From Mycobacterium sp. URHB0044 (lineage in GTDB: Bacteria; Actinomycetota; Actinomycetes; Mycobacteriales; Mycobacteriaceae), in contig NZ_KK211157.1 in the NCBI RefSeq assembly GCF_000620625.1, positions 62,001-126,000 on the forward strand: a stretch of 64,000 nt of DNA, in the 5' to 3' direction. Under the pieces are notes generated by a model, which worked only from the letters and a program-made list of their open reading frames with translations, was not told the origin of the DNA and searched no databases. Made by a program: the position numbers and the translations under genes. Shown piece by piece: positions 1 to 7,719 of the stretch. How positions within the stretch are numbered: position 1 is the first letter of the stretch; the number at the start of each line of letters is the position of its first letter.

Positions 1-552
1 CCCACCGCCGAACTCGCTGCGCTCGGCGAGGAGATCTACGACGAGATCATCGCCGACAAGATCTGGTCAGGCACACGCGCGCTGGCCCAGATGCACCTCG
101 ATGCGGGCCAACAGGTCTGGCTCGTCACCGCGACGCCCTACGAGCTGGCTGCCACCATCGCCACGAAGCTCGGGCTGACCGGCGCGCTCGGCACCGTCGC
201 CGAATCGGTCGACGGGGTGTTCACCGGCCGCCTGGTCGGTGAAATCCTGCACGGCGCAGGCAAGGCGCACGCCGTTCGGTCGCTGGCCATTCGGGAAGGC
301 CTCAACCTCCGGCGCTGCACCGCCTACTCGGACAGCTTCAACGACGTTCCGATGTTGTCGCTGGTCGGCACGGCCGTGGCCATCAATCCCGATGCCGCAC
401 TGCGTGACCTTGCCCGGGAGCGCGGCTGGGAAATCCGCGACTTCCGCACGGCGCGGAAGGCCGCCCGCGTCGGGGTACCGTCGGCGCTGGCCCTCGGTGC
501 GCTGGGCGGCGCGCTGGCCGCCGTGGTGTCCCGCCGTCAGAGCGGACACTGA
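1..552 (+). CDS. serB1: HAD-IB phosphatase, SerB1-like (5' partial)
   Basis: The reading frame is open from base 1, so the N-terminus and the nucleophile motif DxDxT lie outside the window. Visible HAD motifs are the motif II threonine in VTATP (visible residues 42-46), the motif III lysine in GAGKAHA, and the motif IV acidic pair in YSDSFNDVPML. These fit the phosphoserine phosphatase-like HAD-IB family, whose members hydrolyse phosphomonoesters through an aspartyl-phosphate. The C-terminus carries a short hydrophobic Ala/Gly/Leu segment and a basic tail, suggesting membrane association. It lies directly before the HadA-like gene, as serB1 does in M. tuberculosis. The true substrate is not certain. 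Confidence 0.85.
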   Translation, partial: PTAELAALGEEIYDEIIADKIWSGTRALAQMHLDAGQQVWLVTATPYELAATIATKLGLTGALGTVAESVDGVFTGRLVGEILHGAGKAHAVRSLAIREGLNLRRCTAYSDSFNDVPMLSLVGTAVAINPDAALRDLARERGWEIRDFRTARKAARVGVPSALALGALGGALAAVVSRRQSGH

Positions 553-615
553 GCGAACGCTGATAGTCTCAGCCGCCGAACCACCGGAAACGCCGAGCGG
601 GAAGTACATCCGACC

Positions 616-1158
616 ATGAGCATCGCCGCAGACATCATCGGGACCCACTTTCGGTATCCGGACTACTTCGAAGTCGACCGCGAGAAGGTTCGCGAGTTCG
701 CGCGCGCGGTGAAGGACGATCATCCCGCCCACTACTCCGAGGATGCGGCCGCCGAGTGCGGTTACGACACGCTGATCGCCTCATTGACGTTCGTCGCGGT
801 GGCCGGACGCCGGGTGCAGGCCGAGATCTTCAACCAGTTCGACGTCCCCGTCGACATGGAACGCGTCCTGCACCGCGACCAGAAGCTGGTGTTCCACCGC
901 CCGATCGTCGCCGGCGACAAGCTGTGGTTCGACTCGTACCTGGACTCGGTGATCGAGTCGCACGGCGCCATTCTCACCGAGGTTCGCGGCGAGGTGACGG
1001 ACGACGAGGGCAACCCGGTGCTCACCAGCGTCGTGACAATTCTCGGCGAGGCGTCGCATCCCGACGAGGCGGATGAAATCACCGCGCAGATCGCGTCGGC
1101 GCGAGATGCGGCCCTGCAGAAGATGATTGCTGGGCAAAGCCGAACCAAGGGCGAGTAA
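616..1158 (+). CDS. HadA/HadC-like MaoC-fold dehydratase subunit (Rv0504c-type, UPF0336)
   Basis: This 180-residue protein looks like a single MaoC_dehydrat_N hot-dog domain, matching the HadA and HadC subunits of the mycobacterial FAS-II 3-hydroxyacyl-ACP dehydratase. Recognisable segments are the FRYPDYFEVDREKVREFA start and the VLHRDQKLVFHRPIVAGDKL strand region. In the Had complexes this class binds the acyl chain while HadB supplies the catalytic Asp/His pair, and no HadB-like gene is adjacent here. The ATG start gives the family length. It is a paralogue of HadA/HadC rather than the main operon copy. A role in acyl chain or mycolate metabolism is inference. Confidence 0.88.
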   Translation: MSIAADIIGTHFRYPDYFEVDREKVREFARAVKDDHPAHYSEDAAAECGYDTLIASLTFVAVAGRRVQAEIFNQFDVPVDMERVLHRDQKLVFHRPIVAGDKLWFDSYLDSVIESHGAILTEVRGEVTDDEGNPVLTSVVTILGEASHPDEADEITAQIASARDAALQKMIAGQSRTKGE

Positions 1159-1171
1159 GCCCGGCCGCCCG

Positions 1172-2239
1172 CTAGCCCAAGAAGGCGTTTCTGCGGTTGG
1201 CGAGCAACTGGTACAGCGTCTGCTGGATGGTCTCGCGGACCTGATCGGTCAGCTCGAAGGTGACCATTGGATCGTCGGCCGCCGACTCGTCGTAGTCGTC
1301 GGTCGGGATGGGCTCGCCGAACTGGATGTGCCACTTGGACGGCATCGGGATCAGCCCGGCCGCGCCCGCAAGCGGGAACAGCGGCGTCACCGGGAAGTAC
1401 GGCAGACCGAACAGTCTGGCGAGCACCTTGACGTCGGCGATCATCGGGTAGATCTCCTCCGACCCGACGATCGAGCACGGCACGATCGGCGCCTTGGCCT
1501 GCAGAGCCGCCGCGACGAATCCGCCGCGGCCGAACCGTTGCAGCTTGTAGCGGTCGCGGAACGGCTTGCCAAGACCCTTGTAGCCCTCGGGGAACACGGC
1601 GGTCAGCTCGCCTGCGACCAGCAGCCGGTGAGCGTCGGCCGCGCAGGCCATGGTGTGCCCGGCCTTGCGGGCAGCCTGACCGATCATCGGGAAGTCGAAG
1701 ACCATGTCGGCGGCCAGCAGCCGCAGATCACGATGGGCGGGATGTTCGTCGTGCACGGCCACCGACGCCATCAATCCGTCGAACGGCAGCACGCCCGCGT
1801 GGTTGGCCACGATGAGCGCCGCACCGGTCTCCGGCAGGTTCTCGATGCCGCTCACCTCGACCCGGAACCAGGACTTGAAGAACACTCTCAGCAAAGGAAG
1901 AAAGATTGCGCTGTTGAGGTGTGGGTCGAAGCCGAACTCGTCGACGGTGTAGTCACCCGACATCCGTTTGCGGACGAATTCGGCGACCGCGGCGATGCGT
2001 TGCGCCAACTCGTTGGGACCGTCGTTGCCCGCCTGCGAGCCCGACACCGAACTGCGACGCTCGTCGATCTCGTGGACCACCGCGGCCATTTGCTCGGCCG
2101 ACGCACGGGTTCCGGGATCGACTAGTAGCGACGGATGTCGACGGGCACTCTCGGCCCGCACGGCTGCCCGTCGCTGAGCCGACGATCGGCCCGGATTCGA
2201 GTGCAGCGGAATGACTTTCGCTTTTGAATCGCCCGGCAC
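1172..2239 (-). CDS. PlsC-like lysophospholipid acyltransferase (Rv0502-type)
   Basis: The protein is a 355-residue acyltransferase of the LPLAT family, expected to transfer an acyl chain to a glycerol-phosphate or lysolipid at the inner membrane. The catalytic block reads NHAGVLPFDG near residue 145, a variant of the HX4D motif, and the phosphate-binding block FPEGYKG lies near 213. I chose the GTG at 2239 because GGAGAAGG sits 7 bases upstream and because it gives the length known for the M. tuberculosis protein; longer upstream starts would run into the epimerase gene. The N-terminal 80 residues are basic and probably disordered. It follows the epimerase by 35 bases, so the two are probably co-transcribed. 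Confidence 0.88.
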   Translation of the reverse strand: MPGDSKAKVIPLHSNPGRSSAQRRAAVRAESARRHPSLLVDPGTRASAEQMAAVVHEIDERRSSVSGSQAGNDGPNELAQRIAAVAEFVRKRMSGDYTVDEFGFDPHLNSAIFLPLLRVFFKSWFRVEVSGIENLPETGAALIVANHAGVLPFDGLMASVAVHDEHPAHRDLRLLAADMVFDFPMIGQAARKAGHTMACAADAHRLLVAGELTAVFPEGYKGLGKPFRDRYKLQRFGRGGFVAAALQAKAPIVPCSIVGSEEIYPMIADVKVLARLFGLPYFPVTPLFPLAGAAGLIPMPSKWHIQFGEPIPTDDYDESAADDPMVTFELTDQVRETIQQTLYQLLANRRNAFLG

Positions 2240-2274
2240 TTCGTTACCTTCTCCCCACCCAACCAAGGTATTGC

Positions 2275-3384
2275 TTAATGTCCCCACCGCTGCGCCGCCG
2301 CCACGGCGCGATATTCCACAGAGCGTACCCATTCCGGGTTGACGATCGGCGTCAATCCGCGACCACGGACGTAATCGTCGAAAGCCTCCGCGGTCGTCCA
2401 CTTCGGGTTATAGCCTAGGTCGTTACGCATCCGCGCGGTGTCCATGACCCGGCCGTAACTCACGTAGTTCAACTGCTCACGGTCGAGTTCACTGTAGCGA
2501 GTTGCTCGGCTCAGCGAATCCAAGGCGGCCAGCGCGAACCTCGGTGCCGGCAGCGGAATCCGGCCCGATCGGCGGATCGCCTGCGACATCATGATGATCC
2601 CGGACGCGCCGATGTTGAAGGTGCCGGCCCGGCCCGCCATGGTCGCCCGCTCCAGCGCGCCCAGGGCGTCCTGTTCGTGCAGGAGCTGCAGACGCGCGTC
2701 GTGCCCGAGCACCGTCGGCACCACCGGACCCGCCAGATATCTCGACAGGGCGGTGTCCATCGCCGGACCGATCATGTTGGCCAGCCGCAGAATCGTGACC
2801 GCTATGTCCGACCGTCGCCTGCCCAGCCCGCGCGCGTAACCCTCGATGTCGATGCTGTCGCGGGCGAAGCCCTCCCCCGGAGGTCGACGCGCGCTGCCGT
2901 CCTCGGTGAACATCACCGGGTCGCGTGCACTCGAGCCGTACACCTCGGAGGTGGACTTGAGCACCACCCGGCGCACCGACGGAGCCTTCTGGCATGCCGC
3001 GAAGAGCTGAATCGCGCCCATCACGTTCTGCTCCTTGAGCGCCGCGCGCCCACCGGAGCGCGGCGCGTAGGAAGCCGCCGCCGCGTGCACCACGGTGTCG
3101 ACGTCACCGTTGCGGATCACCTTGGCGATGAACGGATTGCGGATGTCGGCCCTGACGAACTCGGCGCGTCCCATTCGACGCAGCAGGTCCTTGCTCGGCG
3201 CGATGGCATCCACGGCGATGACGTGGTTGATCAGTGGATTCTGGGCGAGCCGGGCGACCAGGTAGCCGCCGAGGAACCGACATGCACCAGTGACCAAGAC
3301 GACCTTGGGGTAGTGCACGGTGTCCGCGGAGTCAGATCCTCCGCCGGAATTCGCGCCTTGCGGCGGCCGACCCGTGGCATCCAT
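2275..3384 (-). CDS. galE2: Extended SDR / NAD-dependent epimerase-dehydratase, GalE2-like (Rv0501-type)
   Basis: This 369-residue protein has a Rossmann fold starting VVLVTGACRFLGGYLVARL, where the usual GxxGxxG glycine pattern is altered to GACRFLGG. Expected later segments are present (VVHAAAASYAP, STSEVYGSS), but the YxxxK catalytic site reads YARGL, lacking the lysine. The family name suggests sugar-nucleotide epimerase, but the missing lysine argues that it may bind nucleotide without normal SDR chemistry. A -10-like TAGGCT lies 6 bases before the ATG, indicating a leaderless transcript. The acyltransferase gene follows in the same direction, so a joint role in lipid or envelope metabolism is plausible but unproven. 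Confidence 0.85.
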   Translation of the reverse strand: MDATGRPPQGANSGGGSDSADTVHYPKVVLVTGACRFLGGYLVARLAQNPLINHVIAVDAIAPSKDLLRRMGRAEFVRADIRNPFIAKVIRNGDVDTVVHAAAASYAPRSGGRAALKEQNVMGAIQLFAACQKAPSVRRVVLKSTSEVYGSSARDPVMFTEDGSARRPPGEGFARDSIDIEGYARGLGRRRSDIAVTILRLANMIGPAMDTALSRYLAGPVVPTVLGHDARLQLLHEQDALGALERATMAGRAGTFNIGASGIIMMSQAIRRSGRIPLPAPRFALAALDSLSRATRYSELDREQLNYVSYGRVMDTARMRNDLGYNPKWTTAEAFDDYVRGRGLTPIVNPEWVRSVEYRAVAAAQRWGH

Positions 3385-3413
3385 CCGGTCAGCCTATCGG
3401 CTGGAGGCGAAGG

Positions 3414-3515
3414 CTACTTGCCAAGTTTTCTGCGTTGCACCCGCGTGCGACGAAGCAGCTTGCGGTGCTTCTTCTTAGACATGCGCTTGCGTCGCTTCTT
3501 GATGACTGAACCCAT
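3414..3515 (-). CDS. 30S ribosomal protein bS22 (33 aa, AURKAIP1/COX24 motif)
   Basis: This very short gene encodes a 33-residue, extremely basic peptide starting [19 protein letters not shown] and ending RKLGK. That sequence is the hallmark of the actinobacterial AURKAIP1/COX24-domain protein identified in mycobacterial ribosome structures as bS22, which lies near the decoding centre of the 30S subunit. TGGAG sits close upstream of the ATG. It lies between the epimerase and the excisionase-type HTH gene, as in M. tuberculosis. Such genes are often missed by length cut-offs. Confidence in the gene is high; the bS22 name is from recall. Confidence 0.9.
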
Positions 3516-3617
3516 GAACTCCACTACCTAGCCACATCCGAGACCACGATGGCCACGACCCGGTTACCTTACCCGGCCAGCCTCCGTGGAATGAAAACGC
3601 CTCCGTGCGCGCAGGGC

Positions 3618-3881
3618 CTAACCCGCGTCGAAGTACGACGTCTCCAGCAGGTCGTGCACCGCCTTGGCGTGCACGCGGAACGACCGACCGACCCGGACAG
3701 CCGGCAGTTCGCCGTTGTGAACCAATCGGTACACCGTCATCTTGCTTACCCTCATCAAACTCGCCACTTCGGCGACCGTGAGGAATTGAGCTCTTGGCGG
3801 TTGACCATCGCCGGCTGCGGCATCGCGTGCCGACTTTCCGCCAGACGAATCCCGTGCCGATGGCCCGTTCATAGACGTCAT
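3618..3881 (-). CDS. Excisionase/BldC-type helix-turn-helix DNA-binding protein (Rv0500A-type)
   Basis: This 87-residue protein has a disordered N-terminus of about 30 residues followed by a winged HTH_17 domain: FLTVAEVASLMRVSKMTVYR, then LPAVRVGRSFRVH, where the basic wing would enter the minor groove. It resembles the MerR-like DNA-binding module seen in excisionases and in the Streptomyces developmental regulator BldC, without any effector domain. No phage or integrase gene is nearby, so it is a chromosomal regulator rather than a mobile-element excisionase. A later in-frame ATG nine bases downstream is an alternative start. Its target genes cannot be read from the sequence. Confidence 0.85.
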   Translation of the reverse strand: MTSMNGPSARDSSGGKSARDAAAGDGQPPRAQFLTVAEVASLMRVSKMTVYRLVHNGELPAVRVGRSFRVHAKAVHDLLETSYFDAG

Positions 3882-3965
3882 CGCAACCCAATCAATCAGG
3901 CCCGGCCAGTTCCAACGGCTTCCCCACCGCTGGCACCAACGCGTGCATACCCCCAGGAGAATAGC

Positions 3966-4034
3966 GTGGCCAATGGGGTTATTGCGACGGGTGTGGGCTA
4001 TTCGGTCAGAAATTCCCGAACTACTCTGATGTAA
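3966..4034 (+). CDS. Possible 22-aa small ORF antisense to the proC 3' end
   Basis: A GTG at 3966 is preceded by AGGAGA at 6-base spacing and opens a 22-codon frame ending at TAA in 4032-4034, overlapping the proC stop on the opposite strand. The predicted peptide begins VANGVIATGVGYSV. Nothing in it matches a family I know. The strong ribosome site in an otherwise empty 139-base gap between the HTH gene and proC is the only support, so this could be chance. Confidence 0.22.
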   Translation: MANGVIATGVGYSVRNSRTTLM

Positions 4035-4893
4035 TTCCTAGCTGCTCAGAGCGGGTTTTCGCGGCATGGACGGCGTTGGCAACCGCCGCGCGCAGGCCGC
4101 CGCGCTCGAGTTCGCGCAGCCCAGCGGCGGTGGTGCCGCCGGGTGAGGTCACGGTGGCGCGCAGCGCAGCGGCGGTGGTGTCGATCCCGGCACCCATTGC
4201 TGCGTCCCCCGCCGGCTGCCGACGGTCGAGGGCCTCCAGCAACATCGCCGCCGAACCCGCCATGGTTTGGGACACCAGCTCGGTCGCCACCGGACGGGAC
4301 AACCCCTCGGCCACGGCCGCGTCGACGAGTGCCTCGGCCATCAGGAAGAAGTAGGCGGGACCCGAACCCGACACGGCGGTGACGGCGTCGAGCTGGGATT
4401 CGGTCACCGTCAACACGCCACCGACGGCGTCGAAGATCGCCACCACGCTCTTGATCTGCTCGGGGGTGGCGAAGCTGCCTCCGGCGACGGCGCTGACCCC
4501 GCCGCCGACCACCATCGGCGCGTTCGGCATCACCCGGACGACGGGCGCCCCCGCGGGCAACCTGGACTCGTAGTACGCCGTGGTGACGCCCGCGGCCACC
4601 GTGACGAAGACCTGCTCGGCGCTCTCGTCGTCGGCCTGTGCCACCGCCTCCGCGACCTCTCCGACCACCGACTCGACGTCGGAGGGCTTGACGGCGACGA
4701 TGACGAAGCTGGCGTTCTCAGCGGCGTCGCCGACCGAGGTCACCTGCACCGAATACTTGTCGGCCAAGGTCTTGGCGCGTGCGGGATCCTTCTCGGCGAC
4801 CACCAAATCCTTGGTCTGCCGTCCGGCGCGCAGCAGCCCCGACAGCAGCGCCTCCCCGATGTTTCCGCCCCCGATGATCGCGATTCTGGCCAC
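4021..4893 (-). CDS. proC: Pyrroline-5-carboxylate reductase
   Basis: ProC reduces 1-pyrroline-5-carboxylate to proline with NAD(P)H, the last step of proline synthesis in the cytoplasm. The 290-residue protein opens with the Rossmann motif IAIIGGGNIGEALLSGLL, has the dinucleotide-contact segment VIVAVKPSDVE, and carries the family signature SGSGPAYFFLMAEALVDAAV followed by TSPGGTTAAGLREL near the C-terminus. All expected P5CR blocks are present and the length is normal. The start is GTG. It is transcribed away from the thioesterase-like gene cluster with about 50 bases between. Identification is secure. Confidence 0.97.
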   Translation of the reverse strand: MARIAIIGGGNIGEALLSGLLRAGRQTKDLVVAEKDPARAKTLADKYSVQVTSVGDAAENASFVIVAVKPSDVESVVGEVAEAVAQADDESAEQVFVTVAAGVTTAYYESRLPAGAPVVRVMPNAPMVVGGGVSAVAGGSFATPEQIKSVVAIFDAVGGVLTVTESQLDAVTAVSGSGPAYFFLMAEALVDAAVAEGLSRPVATELVSQTMAGSAAMLLEALDRRQPAGDAAMGAGIDTTAAALRATVTSPGGTTAAGLRELERGGLRAAVANAVHAAKTRSEQLGITSE

Positions 4894-4943
4894 GGATGAA
4901 GCATCCCACGTGCCCGGCAGCCGCCGTCATTCGACGCCTGCGG

Positions 4944-5789
4944 CTACTGCTTGGGCGGCACCATGGCGAGTTGCCGCGACTGCACGATGATCCGGCCCTC
5001 GCAATCCACGACGACGTGATCCTCGTCGAACCAGTCCTGACCGATCTGCGTCGTCGTGCACATCACCCGCAGCCAGCCGTCCGCGGGAAACGCACGCAGA
5101 TAGGCCGTCAGCTGAACGGTGGGCGCCCAGCCGAGGCGGTTGACCCCGAAGGTCACCGGCGCCGACACGTCGCCGCACAGGAGCGCGAAGAGTACGTCGG
5201 TCGGCCCCTCCTTGGGCCGCACCCAGTACTCGATCACGGGTGGCCCGCCGTCGGCGCGCGGCGCCAGCGTCGTGAGCGACGGACGGATGTCGCACCCGTG
5301 CGCCAGGTGCACGATGTCGGCCATCGGATGCCCCGGGCCGATCGGTTCCAGTCCCGGCGGCGGATCCGGGGTCATCAGCGGCACCACCGGATTCATGGAC
5401 AACAGCGGCGCGACGTCGTGCTCGGGTTCGGCCATGGTCATCACGGCGCGCACGGCGGTGCGGTCGCCCTGGTTGAGCTCCACGTCGATCAGGCTGACCC
5501 GTCGGCCCCGCTTGCGGATCGTGGTCACCACCCGCAGCGGTCCCGGGTCGGGTGCCCACAGGAAGCTGCCCGACACCGCGACCGGCTGCACGGCGCTATG
5601 CGCGTCCTCGCCGAAAGCAATCCGGGCCGCGTTCGCGCACAACGCCAGCATCGCGCCGCCATGCACCTTCGGCCCAATCGTCCAGTGCGCGTTGAGGACT
5701 CCCTCAAAGGTGGAGCACACGTTCGAGTCTTCGTCGGACGAGACCTCGGTGAGCGTCATCGCGTCGGCGAACCGGGTGGAGTCGTTCAT
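4944..5789 (-). CDS. Acyl-CoA thioesterase-like protein (Rv0499-type)
   Basis: This 281-residue protein looks like two tandem hot-dog domains of the TesB/4HBT_3 thioesterase class: the first contains HWTIGPKVHGGAMLALCANA, where the helix start with HGG is typical, and the second contains APVTFGVNRLGWAPTVQLTA. Thioesterases of this kind hydrolyse acyl-CoA. The classic catalytic Asp is not obvious, so substrate and activity are uncertain. It starts 6 bases after the isomerase gene ends and is the last member of the leftward run ppx1, membrane protein, isomerase, thioesterase, which is therefore probably one operon. Confidence 0.75.
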   Translation of the reverse strand: MNDSTRFADAMTLTEVSSDEDSNVCSTFEGVLNAHWTIGPKVHGGAMLALCANAARIAFGEDAHSAVQPVAVSGSFLWAPDPGPLRVVTTIRKRGRRVSLIDVELNQGDRTAVRAVMTMAEPEHDVAPLLSMNPVVPLMTPDPPPGLEPIGPGHPMADIVHLAHGCDIRPSLTTLAPRADGGPPVIEYWVRPKEGPTDVLFALLCGDVSAPVTFGVNRLGWAPTVQLTAYLRAFPADGWLRVMCTTTQIGQDWFDEDHVVVDCEGRIIVQSRQLAMVPPKQ

Positions 5790-5795
5790 GGGTAC

Positions 5796-6641
5796 CTATC
5801 TCAACAGGTGGGCTCGTGCGAACTCCAGCGACTCCGTGAGAAGCTCCTCGCGCTCGGCAGCGTTGCGGGCACGCGACGTGGTGACCTCCAGGATCACGTG
5901 GCCTGCGAAGCCTCCCGCGGCCAGCATCTGGCAGATCTCCACCGCCGGTTGGGTGCCGCGGCCGGGCACCAGATGCTCGTCGGTGGCCGCCCCGCTGCCG
6001 TCGCAGAGATGCAGGTGCACCAACCCGTCGCCCATTCGCTGCGCCATGTCGATGGCGTCGGTGCCCGCGGTGGCCGAATGCGACAGGTCGAGCGTGTAGT
6101 GCGCATGCTCGCCGTCGAGCGGATCGTAGGAGGGCGCGAACGCCGAGATCGCCACACCGGGCGTACCGCCGCGCTTGCGCATCCGCTCGATGGACGGCAC
6201 ACCCGTCCCGAAGAACCGGTCGGCCCGGAACGGGAACATGTTCTCCACCGCGACCATGACGTCGCTGCCCGCCTCGAGTTCGGCGACCTGTTCTGAGAAG
6301 CCCTCGGCGTAGCGGCGCTGCCACCGAAACGGCGGGTGCACCACCACCGTCTGGGCGCCGAGCTGTTCGGCGGCGCGCACGCTGCGCTCAAGCTTGGCGA
6401 TCGGGTTGGCGCCCCAGACACGCTGCGAGATCAGCAGGCAGGGTGCGTGGACCGACAACACCGGGACGCCGTAGCGAGCGGAGATGGCAGCAATGGAATC
6501 TATGTCCTGACTGACCGACTCGGCCCACACCATGAGTTCGACGCCGTCATAGCCCAGCCGCGCGGCGTACTCGAAGGCCGCCTCGGTTCGCAGCGGATAG
6601 ACCGAGGCCGTGGACAGGCCGACCTTGATGGCAGGGCGCAC
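5796..6641 (-). CDS. Sugar phosphate isomerase/epimerase-like TIM barrel (Rv0498-type)
   Basis: This is an AP-endonuclease-2-fold (xylose isomerase-like) TIM barrel of 281 residues. Characteristic parts are the first strand IKVGLSTASVYPLR, GYDGVELMVW, VLSVHAPCLL, TVVVHPPFRW, VAVENMF and the metal-binding style ends LDLSHSATAG and LVHLHLCDGSG, then GRGTQP. I start at the GTG at 6641, which gives the family N-terminus and follows the upstream membrane-protein gene by 19 bases; a longer frame runs back into that gene. Enzymes of this fold isomerise sugars or act on cyclic polyols using a divalent metal. The substrate is unknown. Confidence 0.82.
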   Translation of the reverse strand: MRPAIKVGLSTASVYPLRTEAAFEYAARLGYDGVELMVWAESVSQDIDSIAAISARYGVPVLSVHAPCLLISQRVWGANPIAKLERSVRAAEQLGAQTVVVHPPFRWQRRYAEGFSEQVAELEAGSDVMVAVENMFPFRADRFFGTGVPSIERMRKRGGTPGVAISAFAPSYDPLDGEHAHYTLDLSHSATAGTDAIDMAQRMGDGLVHLHLCDGSGAATDEHLVPGRGTQPAVEICQMLAAGGFAGHVILEVTTSRARNAAEREELLTESLEFARAHLLR

Positions 6642-6660
6642 TGGTGTCGATTGTGATGCG

Positions 6661-7719
6661 TCAGTGTGCCTGGAGCAGAGCCAGTGGCCCGATTGTGACC
6701 ATCGCCCCAACGACCACCGCGATCAGCGTGCTGCCGATGTCCTCGGTCTTGCGCACCACCCGCACCCCGACCACCAGGCCGAGGATGACCAGGACGCCGA
6801 GCACCAGCGCGACGATGCTGTTCCACTTCCACAACTGGTCGAACGCGATGAACAGGCCTGCGCCGAAGGCGACGGCGAGCATGCACTGAGCCACTACCCA
6901 GACGCCACGGACGAACGAGGATCCCGGCTTCTCGGGTGCTTCCTCCGCGACGTCGTCGAGCGCGTCGTGCTCCTCGCCGAGGTCGATGTCCTCGGGCCCG
7001 GGCTGGCGTCCGCGGCGTGCCTGCTCGTCCGCGACGGACTGACCGCCGAACAGCGTGTCGGTACCGGACCTGCGGTAGGTCGGCGACACACTCGGCGGCG
7101 CCTCGGAGCCGGCGTCGAAGTCGACCGCCTCGGCATGGTCGTCGTCGTCGTGGTCGATGTCGAGCAGGGCGAGGTGGTCGTCGGGCTCCTCGTCGTCGAT
7201 GAGGGGGTCCGGGCTCATCTGCTCGGCGCCGCCCGTCGACACGAATCCGCCGGTGCGCGGAGCCGTCACCGGACGCCGCGGCGGCGCAGTGAAGTCGAAG
7301 AGTTCGGGCTCGGCGTCACGCTGCTCCACGTGAGCGGCGTAATCGGCCTCGGCGTCGGTGGTGTCGGGTGCCGGCCGCGTGGCGCGCGCGCTGACCCCGT
7401 TGGTGGGCTGCGCCGCGGCGGTCTGGTCGGGTTCGTCGAACGACGCCTCGTCGACGTCGGTCTCGACGTCCTCGACGTGCTCGGACTCGAAGTGCTCGGG
7501 CTCAAAGTGCTCGGGCTCGACGGATTCCTCGACGTCGGAGTCCTCGGTCACGATGGGGATCTCGCCCGTCAGCTCGGCGACGGTGACGGAGTCGCTGTTG
7601 CCGCGCCGACGACGCCGTCGGCCACCGACCGGTGGAGCCCCGATGGTGCCGTTCCTGGCCAACAACTCGGCGACCGAGATCGGCCGGGTGCTGCTGTGGC
7701 TGTCCTGTGGTTCTGTCAT
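6661..7719 (-). CDS. Membrane protein with acidic disordered N-terminus (Rv0497-type)
   Basis: The 352-residue protein has about 260 residues of hydrophilic, strongly acidic, low-complexity cytoplasmic sequence, including repeats of EPEHFE type, followed by three C-terminal membrane helices (VWVVAQCMLAVAFGAGLFIA, then IVALVLGVLVILGLVVGVRV, then TLIAVVVGAMVTIGPLALL). An early segment, ISVAELLARNG, and VTVAELTGEIP look like short conserved linear motifs. Its ATG overlaps the ppx1 stop codon as ATGA, so translation is coupled to Ppx1. No enzymatic domain is visible. A scaffold or envelope role is speculation. Confidence 0.85.
   Translation of the reverse strand: MTEPQDSHSSTRPISVAELLARNGTIGAPPVGGRRRRRRGNSDSVTVAELTGEIPIVTEDSDVEESVEPEHFEPEHFESEHVEDVETDVDEASFDEPDQTAAAQPTNGVSARATRPAPDTTDAEADYAAHVEQRDAEPELFDFTAPPRRPVTAPRTGGFVSTGGAEQMSPDPLIDDEEPDDHLALLDIDHDDDDHAEAVDFDAGSEAPPSVSPTYRRSGTDTLFGGQSVADEQARRGRQPGPEDIDLGEEHDALDDVAEEAPEKPGSSFVRGVWVVAQCMLAVAFGAGLFIAFDQLWKWNSIVALVLGVLVILGLVVGVRVVRKTEDIGSTLIAVVVGAMVTIGPLALLQAH

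Noticed and set aside
3618..3881. Phage excisionase as a sign of a mobile element
   Set aside because: The HTH type matches, but there is no integrase, att repeat or phage gene around it and the position is conserved in mycobacteria.
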